From Rhizophagus clarus (taxonomy: Eukaryota > Glomeromycota > Glomeromycetes > Glomerales > Glomeraceae), in NCBI GenBank assembly GCA_015698045.1, contig BLAL01000011.1, positions 746,501 to 810,500 of the forward strand: 64,000 bases of DNA, given 5' to 3'. The translations under genes and the position numbers were made by a program. The notes under the pieces are model-generated. The model did not search any database and was not told where the DNA came from. It saw only the letters and a list, made by a program, of their open reading frames with translations. Below, in pieces: positions 12,062 to 22,212 of this stretch. Numbering within the stretch: position 1 is the first letter of the stretch; every line of letters begins with the position of its first letter.

Positions 12062-12125
12062 AACTTATGGGCCGATCGGCAGAATTAATGAAATTAGGAT
12101 GTTTTAAGCTATTACAATTCGGAAA
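12062..12125 (+). repeat. Inverted repeat pair A, left copy
   Basis: About 64 bp containing ATGGGCCGATC and GAAATTAGGATGTTTTA recurs in reverse orientation at 19061-19126 with roughly 85 percent identity by eye. It may mark the ends of an older large element or be two solo copies of a small repeat. Confidence 0.5.
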
Positions 12126-12182
12126 TGAAAATTACGTTGTGCTACAGGGCGGGTCGTGTGATATTTAATTAAATCCGTAATA

Positions 12183-12716
12183 AAATATTTTTTTCTTTTG
12201 CAAACTTCGTTAGTTTTTCTATTATTTCCCCATCAGTTCCCCATCAGTCTATAAGTTAGGTAAGCTGAAAAGTTTTGAAGCATATATAATGGTTTTTCTG
12301 CTTTAAATACAAGCTGTAGCTCTCTCTTTTTTTTTAAACAATCTGTGAGAAAAAAATACATTACTCAATAGAAAAATTCAAAAAATCGTAATTATTAGCT
12401 TTAAATGTAATTTATTAAGTTGCAACAGATTAAATTTGAACTAATAAAATATTTAATTGAGATTCATTTATTAATTATTTTTAATTTTTTTTCGTTAAAT
12501 GTTATGGATTTTCTTTTTTTTTTTAATAAACTAACTCTATAATATTTTCCTTTATTTTTTTTAGGATGGTTTTATTAGTTTTAGTTGAAGGAGTAAATTT
12601 TGTAATAGAAATTTTGAATGAATTATTTTTTAATATAATATTTGGTCTTTATTTTGGGAACGGGTTTGATTTTAATCGGAACTGTGCCACTCATCTGATT
12701 GAACATCAGGTGACCC
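12183..12716 (+). repeat. Dispersed repeat, copy 1 (inverted relative to 15964-16435)
   Basis: This 0.53-kb segment, from the CTTTTGCAAACT region to GAACATCAGGTGACCC, matches the reverse complement of 15964-16435 along its length. About 80 bp here (roughly 12596-12673) is absent from the other copy. No open frame is shared, so it is probably a non-autonomous mobile element; its ends lack clear inverted repeats. Confidence 0.65.
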
Positions 12717-12732
12717 CACTCACCCCAATTAT

Positions 12733-13408
12733 CTTCCCCAGCAAAAAAAGTTCGGGCACGTGATCAGTGATGCGGCTGTGCTGTGCCTGATGCGATATAA
12801 ATATTTTTTTTTTCGCGTCAAGTATTTTAAAACTTTCCCTTCTTCACCCGTTCACCTCCTTTATTTACATTTTATTTTTTGAAAACTTATATTATATAAA
12901 TACTGTCTTTACTTTTATTTCTCCACATATATTATAATAAATAATAAATACCAGTTTTACGTCCCTTTGAAATTAGAAAGTTTGTTTTTACAAGTTTTAC
13001 AAGTATTAAATAAAGTATTCATATATTAATTTATATATGTAGATAAGGTTATAAGCGTTTTTTTTATATATAAACAGCTTAGTTAGATATATGTTATTTT
13101 TATTTTTATCAATTACACTATGTAGAATATTTTAAAAATAAAAAAAATTTTTATTCTAATAAAATATAAAAAATATTATAAAATTTTTATAATGTTTACA
13201 TAACAGCTAATAAAACTATTTAAATATTAAAAATTTTAAGATTTATTTATTTCCATTATTTTTTTTCTATAAAGATATTCTTGAATTTTTTCGCGAATGT
13301 TTTTTTTTATTTTTTCGAAGTTAAATGTTGCACAAGATCAACCAATCAAAATTTAAACGCCACACAGATCACGTGCCCGAACTTTTTTCGTTGGTTACGC
13401 TGGGGGAG
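12733..13408. mobile_element. 676-bp terminal-inverted-repeat element
   Basis: The left arm, CTTCCCCAGC plus AAAAAAGTTCGGGCACGTGA (to 12765), is matched inverted at 13367-13408. The innermost 22 bases are identical and the right arm has an extra ~10-bp insert. Flanks at 12719-12732 and 13409-13422 share CACCCCA-R-TTA in the same orientation (about 11-12 of 14 bases), which looks like a target-site duplication but is longer than usual. The interior is non-coding. It inserted next to the end of dispersed repeat copy 1. Confidence 0.65.
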
Positions 13409-13422
13409 TTCACCCCAGTTAC

Positions 13423-13766
13423 AATCGTAAATAAACATAGCTGATAGTAAATAAATAATAATTTAATATCTAAATGATTAATGATAGTAGTATTTTAGAT
13501 ATAATAATATATGGAGTTAGTAATATTCAATTAAGTAGTATATGTAAAGTTAGTAATGTAAAGAATAAATATTACCAACTTTTTGCATTTAAAATATTCA
13601 AAAGTTGAAATGTTAAAATGTAAAAGAAAAGATAAAAATCACAGGTACAGCATTTTAGTATTATTTGAGAATCTCGACCTAAAAGATAAAAAAAAATAAT
13701 GTATTTGATTGATTATCGCTCAAAAAAGAGGAAAGAAAGAAAAAAAAAATCATATACTTTCTAATA

Positions 13767-13797
<31 letters not shown>

Positions 13798-14807
13798 TAG
13801 TAATAGTCGATTATTTCTAAAAAAAAAAAAATATACATATATAGATACTTTCTTAGCTTGGTGGGTGGGTGGTGGGTGGAAATGAATTATGTTATTATTA
13901 TTTTATTTTGATATAAAATATTAAATTAATATTATTTTCATTCGTTTTGTTAAAAAGAAAAATAGAATATTTTCTTTTTGTTATTATTTAATGAATAAGA
14001 CTTTTTAATTTTTTATTTCCTCGTGATCTGTTATTAAAGTCCATACTGAAAAAAAATAGTTATATTCTTCAACCTAACTAAAAATAATCAAATGTTGCGT
14101 ATATTAGTAATAAACATGAAATTTGCCGATAGTCTATGGTGGTGGCACTATCCGATCCATTAAATCAAATAATGTACCCCATTCCATGCCATCATTAAGT
14201 CAACTCCTTTTTCTGACTCCAATTTGAAAAATCATAATGATCAACCGCAAGTCCTATTATTGGTCTAATGTTTTCCTCTTTTATTCTTATTTTCTTTTTC
14301 ATTTTATTTCAAATAATATTTCTTTTTTGTAAGATTGTATATATCGAATAAAACAATTTATAATTTATTTATTAAGGTTTCTACAGTTCATGACATAAAT
14401 ATCCGGAATTTAACATGATAGTAAATAAAAGCAATTCTGATTTCATTATTACCGTATTATTTTTCTAGTTTAATCCACATAGCTAGATGAACATGTGTTA
14501 AATTAATAATTTATCATACAGCCTTTTTTCCTATGGTCACACTGAACCAACCCAATAAAGCATATAATTAGAATGTGGTTCAGTTAACGGTTTTTTAATT
14601 ATTTCTGTATGTTGATGACTTCTGGACCCTGGCTCCTTTACAGTTAACTTATACATTTTGAATGTTAAAGTCAAGTCGATACCATGAATTTATTTCGCTA
14701 CCAATAAATAATCAAGTAAAACATATTGTTACTAATTTTTATATCTAAAAGTGGCTAAAGCTGGCTAAAGTGTCACCAAATACATCGTCGAAGGATTGCA
14801 CAATATA
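13423..14807. other. Low-complexity intergenic stretch
   Basis: Long A- and T-tracts occur at 13735-13835 and a G-rich run, GGTGGGTGGGTGGTGGGTGG, at about 13860. No reading frame, inverted-repeat element or RNA gene was recognised. Confidence 0.5.
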
Positions 14808-15190
14808 TTGGGGTGTCTACAACAAGTTTATTCATAAACATAGGAGAAATAGGAGAAGTCCTATAATAAAAATGATAGTACAGATTTTTTTGTGTACAGG
14901 TTATTTTGAATACTTTTCTGGTCTAACATCCCGAAATAGATGATGTAAAAAATATCAATATCAATAAATACTTCAAATAAATTTTTGCACTGATATTGTA
15001 ATCAAATCCTTTCGTTTTATTGTCAAAAATTACAAATAATAGATGGAACATGAAAATTAAACTTTTCGTGACAACAATTTTTAATTACAAATTTATATAA
15101 TAAACCAGGAATTTCGAAAAATCTGTACGAATCATTTTTACTATGGAGCTTCTCCTGTGTTTGTGATTAAACTTATTGTTGACACTCCAA
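14808..15190. mobile_element. Tc1/mariner-type MITE with TA target duplication
   Basis: TTGGGGTGTCTACAACAAGT at 14808 is matched inverted at the right end (GACACTCCAA, ending 15190). The arms stay similar for about 75 bp, through AGGAGAA and AAAAATGAT...CAGATTTTT. TA flanks both ends (14806-14807 and 15191-15192), the duplication typical of Tc1/mariner elements. The 383-bp length and absence of any reading frame make it non-autonomous. Confidence 0.75.
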
Positions 15191-15192
15191 TA

Positions 15193-15899
15193 ATATATGA
15201 AGCAATTTAGGGCTTATACTGGAGTAGGCGATCATACAAGAAATGCGAAAAGAACAACAAATGGGGTTGCAGATCGAAAGCTTTAATCGTGGTGCATCTC
15301 AGCCATCTCAACATAATCAATATATTAACCGTGAAAACCGCATTTTGTCGTTTCCAATAATCGGCGTGACATCGTCAATCTAATTGGTTTTTTTTAAGAA
15401 GGATGGCGCATAATATCTCCTTGTAATAAATATTATTGGTACTTCCGTTTATTAATCCAATAGAAATATATACTTAAAAAGTAAAGATAAACTATATACT
15501 AAAAATAAACCAAAAAATAATTCTATATGCTCGAAATAAGCGCTGCTTAGTGATAGGGCGACACCAACCAATTAATCAAAACTATGTCAGATGCCTAGTC
15601 AATTTTACTATGATCAAATTTTTTGTTACACGGTTAAAATCAATCGATTCTGATTTCTGCACATGTTCGATTGGTTGGCTATGCTTTAAACTATATCAAT
15701 TACGCTTAAACAAAATATGATACAAATAATGGTTATTCGGTTTCGAAGTGCCGAATAAATTATTTTATCAATGAGTTATACATGTTGATCATACTGCACC
15801 TTTTTTTAAAAACACGACCAAGATAGTAACGTTATCTTTGTCAGGGTTGCACTAATATGTCGCTTAACTCAATTTTCCAGCCCCATATTTAACTATACA
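15193..15899. other. Gene-free A+T-rich stretch
   Basis: No coding frame or repeat recognised. It separates the Tc1-type MITE from a fragment of the twin-motif family. Confidence 0.4.
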
Positions 15900-15959
15900 A
15901 ATGATAGAATGGCATTCCACCACTATTCCACCAAGTGATTATCAAATTTATCATATCAT
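15900..15959 (+). pseudogene. Fragment of the twin YHxTC family
   Basis: Sixty bases starting AATGATAGAATGGCATTC and ending near ATCAAATTTATCATATCA match, base for base with few changes, the 5' part of the intact gene at 23267 that encodes MAFFYNPP-D-QIYHIT. Only the first motif region remains and it is out of frame. The similarity ends where the dispersed repeat begins at 15964, suggesting that insertion of the repeat truncated the gene. Confidence 0.65.
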
Positions 15960-15963
15960 AGGT

Positions 15964-16435
15964 CTAGGGTCACCTGATGTTCAATCAGTTGAGTGATGCA
16001 GTACCGATTAACTCCTCCGGCTACAACTAATAAATCCATCCAAAAAAATAAAGGAAAAATCTTATAGAGTTAGTTTATTAAAAAAAAAAAAGAAAGATAA
16101 TTCATAATATTTAACGAAAAAAAGTTAAAAATAATTAATAAATAAATCTCAATTAAATATTTTATTAGTACAAAATTTAAACTGTTGCAAACTAATAAAT
16201 TACATTTAAAGCTAATAATTATGATTTTTGAATTTTTCTATCGAGTAATGTATTTTTTTCTCACAGACTGTAAAAAAACTTTAAAGAATAAAAAAGAGAG
16301 CTACAACTTGTATTTAAAGAAGAAAAGCCATTATATATGCATTTAAAACTTTTCAGCTTACCTAATTTAAAAACTGATGGGAACTGATGGTAAATAATAG
16401 AGAAACTAACGGAGTTTGCAAAAGAAAAAAATTTA
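15964..16435 (-). repeat. Dispersed repeat, copy 2 (inverted relative to 12183-12716)
   Basis: The reverse complement of this segment aligns with 12183-12716, including GAACATCAGGTGACCC at its 15964 side and GTTTGCAAAAG at the other. It lacks about 80 bp found in the first copy. It abuts a truncated twin-motif gene fragment. Confidence 0.65.
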
Positions 16436-16456
16436 TTTATTTATTTATTTATTAAA

Positions 16457-16700
16457 CAAGAAATAGAGTTATTGGAAGGGAAGCTGGAAGCCCTTCAGCT
16501 ATCGCCATAACAAACATTACGTGATTTTAATTAAATGGAACAGAAATTATTTATTCTTTGTGATTAATAAGCCAGTCATTATAGAGAATATCGAATATGA
16601 GCAGAATGAAGAGGAAATCCTATTGGTATCTAAATTTACTTATTTTTATCTTATCATATATTTTTACTTTGAGCTTAGCGGTTCTTTTTGTAATTTGCAT
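16457..16700 (+). other. Coding-like degraded stretch, unidentified
   Basis: One frame reads EIELLEGKLEALQLSP and, after stops, MEQKLFILCD. Another frame at 16521-16703 reads NKPVIIENIEYEQNEEEILL. The acidic, coiled-coil-like composition suggests an old coding exon, but no family is recognised and no intact frame exists. Confidence 0.2.
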
Positions 16701-16703
16701 TAA

Positions 16704-17204
16704 TTGATTCAATCACTCACTTAGTGCACTTGGCAAATTGTAACTACAAGCATTTTAAAAATCTTGAATCTCTCTCTTTTTTAGCGTTAGTTTCTTTATC
16801 CTTTGTCTTTTATTTGGGTTAATTTATTTATTTATTCCTCTTTGAGCTTATGTTTTTAGTTGATTCAGTCTTTTATAAATGTAAAATATAATTTTATTTG
16901 CTGGTTAGTGATCAAAGATCGAAAAATTAAACACTTGGTGTGAATTGTAGGCAATCAAATTTCTAAAAACTCTGCATAACTTATGTGATCATTATATGTC
17001 ACATGATTTAACTTAATTTATGATCGTGATCAAACGGTTATGTACGCTTTTCCATTTTAACTACAAAATTGCAAAGAATGTTGAAGTTCACCCTAGAAAC
17101 CGAAAATACATGACAATTTAAATTTGTAGTATATGTTGTTATAAAACAACTTTGTGATATGAACAATCTAATCAATCTAGTAGAACTTCTAATGTTAAAG
17201 TAAA
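16704..17204. other. Gene-free stretch before the hAT-type MITE
   Basis: No coding frame, repeat or splice-linked segment recognised. Confidence 0.4.
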
Positions 17205-17212
17205 GCCAAAAC

Positions 17213-18025
17213 TAGGGATTGGAACCGTCAAAAAAAAGCTTAACCGGTTAATAACCGGTTAACCAGAGCGTCTAACCGGTTAATTAGTCGGTTAATTAAC
17301 CGATTAATTTGTGATGAGGTTAACCGGTTAATAACCGTTTAATATATAAATTTTATATTTTAACGCGCATTTAGAGGTCTATTCATTTTATTATTTGAAT
17401 ATTTAATAACCCACTTGTAACTAAATTTTTCCATTTTATAAATTTCTTGTAATTTTAACTGAATAGAATTATTTACGGTATATCTTTATAGTACGGGTAT
17501 GTAAAGTGTACACAGTTTTAAAATCTCTAAACCAGTTCATTACATTAGTAATAAAAAGACTACATATATTGTAATCATTTACTCCTTAAAAGAACCATAG
17601 ATGCAGTGGTCACCGGTATCAGCACTGAGTTGCAAAGTTTTTTCATTATATTTTTAGTTCTATCCGAAATTCCGCCAAATTCTGATGGCCACTGCTGATT
17701 ATAGTTTTAAAATATTTTAATGTTAAATTATACAGTACAATATCATATTAAAATATAAGATTGACATCATTACCGCCCCACTCATGCTTTAAAAAAACTA
17801 TTATGGGCAAAATTAAAGTTAATGCTAGTAAAGTTAAAGTTAGAAGTTTGCTAGGAATTACTAATTTAGGATGACCTGCATTTTAACCGGTTAAGTTGAC
17901 CGGTTAATTAGTGGGTTAATTTAACCGGTTAAATTAACCGGTTAACCGTTTTTTGAGAAGTCTTAACCGGTTAACCGCCCTAACCGGTTAATTAACCGGT
18001 TAACCTTAACCGGTTCCAATCCCTA
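17213..18025. mobile_element. hAT-type MITE with perfect 8-bp target duplication
   Basis: The element begins TAGGGATTGGAACCG and ends with its inverse, CGGTTCCAATCCCTA. It is flanked on both sides by the identical 8-mer GCCAAAAC (17205-17212 and 18026-18033), the duplication length of hAT transposons. Both ends carry dense clusters of the palindrome AACCGGTT and its relatives (about 17255-17335 and 17883-18015). The middle (about 17340-17880) is A+T-rich and non-coding. The perfect duplication suggests a fairly recent insertion by a hAT transposase supplied from elsewhere. Confidence 0.9.
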
Positions 18026-18289
18026 GCCAAAACAACTATTTTAGAGATTGATACTAATGAATAATCAATACTTAGAAAATGACTTTAGTATGGATTTTAA
18101 TTGCTGATATAATAGCGTTAGATGGCGATCCAGAAAGTGATGGCTGTTATTATATTTTTATAAAGATTCGCATGACATTTCAGTATTAATGTAAATATTT
18201 ACAAAGAGGCTAGAAAACACGAATCTGTTGAAAACAAAGAGACAGAATACCAGTTGTACAGTTTAATTGCAATTGTCAATTTTACTTTC

Positions 18290-18835
18290 ACAAAAAAGAA
18301 ATATTTTGAAATTTTAAATACAACCATTTTCTTATGAAAGATATTTTATTATATTTTGGATAATTTTTTTGAATTTTTTATTTTTACAAAAAGAGAAAAT
18401 TTGAAAAAATTTTAAATAAATAAAATGAACATTTCCTATTTTTGATTTAAGACGAGGAGAAAATAAATAAATATAAAAAGTGATCTCTATTTTATTTTAT
18501 AAATTTGATGAAAGCTATCGATTTTATTTTTATGAAAAGAAAGTTTTAAATTAAAAAAATAGGTATTTCAATATTCTTTTTGAATTTTAGATACAACTCC
18601 ATTCTTATTATTATAAAAGAGAAAGAAAAAATAAATCAAAAATGGAAAGTAATTTCCATTTTTATTTTGATAATTTTTCAATACACAGTAACCTTCATTT
18701 TTATAAAAAAGAAAAAAATTTAAATCAAAAATGGAAAGTAATCTTCATTTTTTTTTTTTATAAGTTTTTGAATTTTTCATTTTTACGAAAAGAGAAAAAT
18801 TTCAAAGAAGAACAGAAAGTGATTCCCATTTCTAA
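18290..18835. repeat. Degenerate A+T-rich tandem repeat, unit about 85 bp
   Basis: Five to six imperfect units carry the same blocks in order: a T-rich AATTTTT-CATTTTTA block, an AAAAAGAGAAAAATTT block and an AAAATGGAAAGT block. The clearest copies are at about 18575-18660, 18662-18750 and 18750-18835. A small frame through the repeat has no other coding sign. Confidence 0.55.
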
Positions 18836-19060
18836 CTGAAAAAAAATTCAAAAAACGTCAGTTTCACTATACTAACAATATATATAAAATTATTTGCGAC
18901 TTTTTTCATCCAAATTAGGAATTTTGGTGAGATTAAAATACGCCCAATTTTTTCATTTCAAGACATGATTGTCAAAAAATTAATGCATTTCAGGATATGA
19001 TCTTCAATTTCGGTGCAAAAAATGTCTCAGATAATTTGTTAGGTATTTTAATTAAAGTAA

Positions 19061-19126
19061 TTCCGAATTGTAATAACTTATAAAACATCCTAATTTCGTT
19101 TTTCCTCTGATCGGCCCATATAACTT
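19061..19126 (-). repeat. Inverted repeat pair A, right copy
   Basis: Reverse complement of the 12062-12125 repeat, with CCGAATTGTAATAACTTATA on the + strand and TCGGCCCATA near its end. It lies just upstream of a twin-motif gene fragment. Confidence 0.5.
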
Positions 19127-19157
19127 GCGAATCATTAAACGAGAACGTAGACCCTTC

Positions 19158-19320
19158 ATCCGGACATATATTCTATTACAAATTAGATGATAAAAGCTTT
19201 ATCGTAGATTAATTTCACATTCTTTAATTGTTTTAATTGTTCAATTTTGAAAAAAAGGTGTATGGTATCGAACTTAATCAAAGTGAAGAATTGCAACAAG
19301 ATCACTTCTTTATTACTTTA
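19158..19320 (+). pseudogene. Fragment of the twin YHxTC family
   Basis: The pieces read SDHTFYYKLDDKSF-like and then VYGIELNQSEELQQDHF, corresponding to residues about 60-120 of the intact gene at 23267 (HTFYCKINDKNF, IYGIELNQNGELQQDYL). At least one internal deletion and frame changes break it. No start region is present. Confidence 0.65.
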
Positions 19321-19596
19321 AATTATGTTATTAGTACATATTATTTTTATTATGCAATTTTGTATTTCTTATTTTTTGAAGTTATCTGTTATAGCAATTT
19401 AATATTTTAAAATTGAACAAAATTATTTATGGTATTGAAATATTTGTATTTATATTAAAATGCACTTTCATATTAGTTAAAAAATTAAATGTTTATTCAA
19501 TATAACAAACTATTATAAATAATAACATTCATACAAAGAAAAATACGAAGATAAATAACTAATACATTTGATAAAAAAAAACTCTTAATAAAAAAT

Positions 19597-20202
19597 TCAA
19601 ACGTCCTGTTGTTGAATATTATCGTTGTTAGGGCTGAATAGCGTTGAAATATTCTCATGACCTTGAGTATCTCTACTAGCACCTCGAAAAGGAGGAGGAC
19701 AATCTTGCATCATACTTCCATGCAAATTTTGTTCATAAATTTCTTTAGGTGTCAAGAAATTAGTCAAAAGTTGTTTCAAGTGGAATTTAAGGTATACTGG
19801 AGAAACTTCCTGTTGTTGTAGTTGTTGTTCGTTCTGCTGGTTATAATATATATTATAAAATCTTTTATTTAAGAATTGGGGTGAAGCTAGTTCGCAAGTA
19901 ACTCGATAAATTTTTTTCGTATTAAGCTGACTATGATAAAATACATAATTTTTGGATTGAACATAATTGTGAGCTTGGTCGTTGTCATTGGTATCATTTG
20001 TTAATTGGCATATAAGTTCAAAGGACATTGGTACTTCTTCACAAGTAATATGGTAAGTTTGATGATCGCCTGGTGGGTTGTAAAAGAATGCCATTTTAAA
20101 GTTGCCATTTGAACAGTTTGACGAGTTGGTCAATTGATTTAACTGCTCAATACCAGTACAACCTTCAGTATAAATAACTTCTTGATCATACATTGAGTTC
20201 AT
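19597..20202 (-). CDS. Twin YHxTC family protein with Q/N-rich tail (copy A)
   Basis: A 201-residue protein from ATG 20202; a second ATG lies three codons in. The family domain starts at FFYNPPGD-QTYHITCEE (about residues 39-57) and its second half carries IYRVTCELASPQFLNKRFYN (about 98-117). A glutamine-rich linker and a helix-like FHLKQLLTNFL follow. The tail ends in NN-NIQQQ, and there is no signal peptide or membrane helix. It is a close paralogue of the gene at 23964-24557: the block from VPMSFEL through NKRFYN is nearly identical at DNA level, implying recent duplication. The family's function is not known to me; the two HxTC/xVTC motifs suggest an internal duplication of a small beta-rich fold. 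Confidence 0.8.
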   Translation of the reverse strand: MNSMYDQEVIYTEGCTGIEQLNQLTNSSNCSNGNFKMAFFYNPPGDHQTYHITCEEVPMSFELICQLTNDTNDNDQAHNYVQSKNYVFYHSQLNTKKIYRVTCELASPQFLNKRFYNIYYNQQNEQQLQQQEVSPVYLKFHLKQLLTNFLTPKEIYEQNLHGSMMQDCPPPFRGASRDTQGHENISTLFSPNNDNIQQQDV

Positions 20203-20950
20203 TTAATAAAATTTATCGATTAGGATTAATGAGTTATTAATGAACAAATTGTTTTGAGAGATATGGTTTATTTATAGATTTTTTTTATATTAGCTGTAAG
20301 TTTACAGTAAAACCCAAATATCGTATGACAATTGTCGATCAAGATTAAAAGATTAAATTAATAAAGACAATAATTTTATGTTATAATAGACACTTATTTT
20401 AAATTATATTTAAAATAAATAAATAAATAAAATGCAGTTCTTTGTTAAAATTTGTCAGATAATTGTGATTATAAGATTCTGATCGATAAAGATAACATAA
20501 AGATGAAAGTAACCTATATTGAAAAAATTTTATCCGAATATACATGTGCGTTTATTCTCCATTAGTTCTAGGAAGAATGTACAGTACTTTGATGAAATAC
20601 TAAAATATCCCTTCCGATTGATTAAGGATTTTGTTATGACATGTTAAACAGGCTGTATTATCAATAATATTACCATTATGAAGCAAATAAGTTTTCTTTA
20701 ATTATCCTTATGAAAGAATACAAACTTTCGAACTTTTTTACTATTAATGTAAATGTAATTACTTTTAAGTGATAATAATCAGATTTCACATGTACCTATT
20801 TCAAAGTGAACACAGCCTAAGCTTAATTTAGAATGGCTAATTATTCAGCCAAATAACTTATTCAGTATTAATTTTTATAAATATAAAGTTTTTATAATGT
20901 TATACAAAAATAGAGAAATCGGTAATTCCCTGAAACTCTGACTTCTATTA
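20203..20950. other. Intergenic stretch upstream of copy A
   Basis: This is the promoter side of the 19597-20202 gene. It is A+T-rich with no reading frame, inverted-repeat element or recognisable regulatory motif. Confidence 0.4.
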
Positions 20951-20962
20951 CTGCAGAAAAGC

Positions 20963-21141
20963 AAAACTAATTGGTGATGCTTGCGATTATCAAATGAAAT
21001 GCATACATGTACCTCCCTCAACCCTCAAACGGAAAAAATAAGAATACTTCATCTTCTAGGTCTTCTAAAAAAAATCCCCAGAACGAATACGATACAAAAG
21101 AAGAACCCGAAAATCATCAAAGAAAAGAAGAAAGAATATAA
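20963..21141 (+). other. Coding-like exon remnant, unidentified
   Basis: A frame from about 20963 reads KLIGDACDYQMKCIHVPPST. An overlapping frame from ATG 21007 to a stop at 21141 gives 44 residues ending in a charged, serine-rich segment (SSSRSSKKNPQNEYDTKEEP). Composition is coding-like (basic/acidic, Ser-rich) but no domain or splice partner is visible. It may be a remnant of a nuclear protein tail. Confidence 0.2.
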
Positions 21142-21232
21142 AAGAAAACGGAACTTTTTTCTCTTCTCTTGTTCAAAATATAGTATAAGCATTTTTATAG
21201 TGTTTGCAGTCTCATTTTCTTTTAGAAACTAA

Positions 21233-21972
21233 AGGAATAGAAGACAGATTAGAAATAAAATGAAACGAAAATGAAATCTCATTAATTACCATCTTTAAAG
21301 AGCAAGCTGCATCAGACTTGGTTCGAAAAGCTCGATAACTCGCAAGTAAAATTTGATAATAGAAATGTGATTAACCATTCATTCCTTTTCTTCCTTTATA
21401 GGAGTTGATCGGTCTGAGAGTTATATAATATTATTTTTTAACGTCACAATAAAAAATCTTGTTTACATGTATGATCAAATAGATATACAGTAATAAAAGG
21501 TTACGTTGTAGAAAACAAAAGATTGAAATTTGATAAAATTGTATTATGATTAACAAAGGAATTAGATTTAAAAAAATAAATTCACAATGATGGTTAAATG
21601 AAATCATTGGTTTTATTTAATAGTAGAAGATACATAATTTTATTATAAAATTTCTGGAGTTAATAAAATACTAATTTATTAAGACACAACAAACAAACAA
21701 ATAGATAAATTATTTGCTAGAGAAATCTTAAAATTTTATCTTACTCATATTGATAAATGAGCGTCGAACAAGAAACACAAATACACTAAAACGGAAATTG
21801 ATATTCATATGATGCATGATGCAGCATATTTTGAATAAATACTTATTTGTTATTTTATTATTTATTTGAAGGTGAGAAAATTCACACCACATAAACTCTT
21901 TGTTTAAATTACTATAAATAAAATTTTACATAAAAGCTTACATATGAATAAAAATAATCGTAAATACCATAC
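21233..21972. other. Gene-free A+T-rich stretch
   Basis: No coding frame, inverted repeat or tandem array recognised. Confidence 0.4.
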
Positions 21973-22212
21973 TTATTTGCTTAGAAGAATAAATTTAAAA
22001 TATATTATTATATGTTGATAAATCTTTTTATTCAAAAATTGAACAATTAATGAATTTGAAATTAAAACACAAGTTATTCGATAAAAATTTTTATCATCCA
22101 GTTTATAGTAAAATGTATGATCTGAAAGCGAATCAAAATCTTTATTATTTTCGTTCAATAACCCGCAAGTTACGTGATAAATTTGATAATCGCTTGGGGG
22201 AATGCCATTTTA
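21973..22212 (-). pseudogene. Twin YHxTC family gene, truncated (copy B)
   Basis: The minus strand reads PPSDYQIYHVTCGLLNENNK and then SLSDHTFYYKLDDKNFYRIT, C-LISNSLIVQFLNKKIYQ, before running into a non-homologous stop-terminated tail at 21973. The expected start (ATGGCATTC) is present near 22200 but out of frame because of a small deletion, and the C-terminal part after IYQ is missing. It belongs to the same subgroup as the gene at 23267. Confidence 0.65.

Noticed and set aside
13860-13880. G-rich run as a G-quadruplex regulatory site
   Set aside because: Only three GGG runs, and it is far from any gene.
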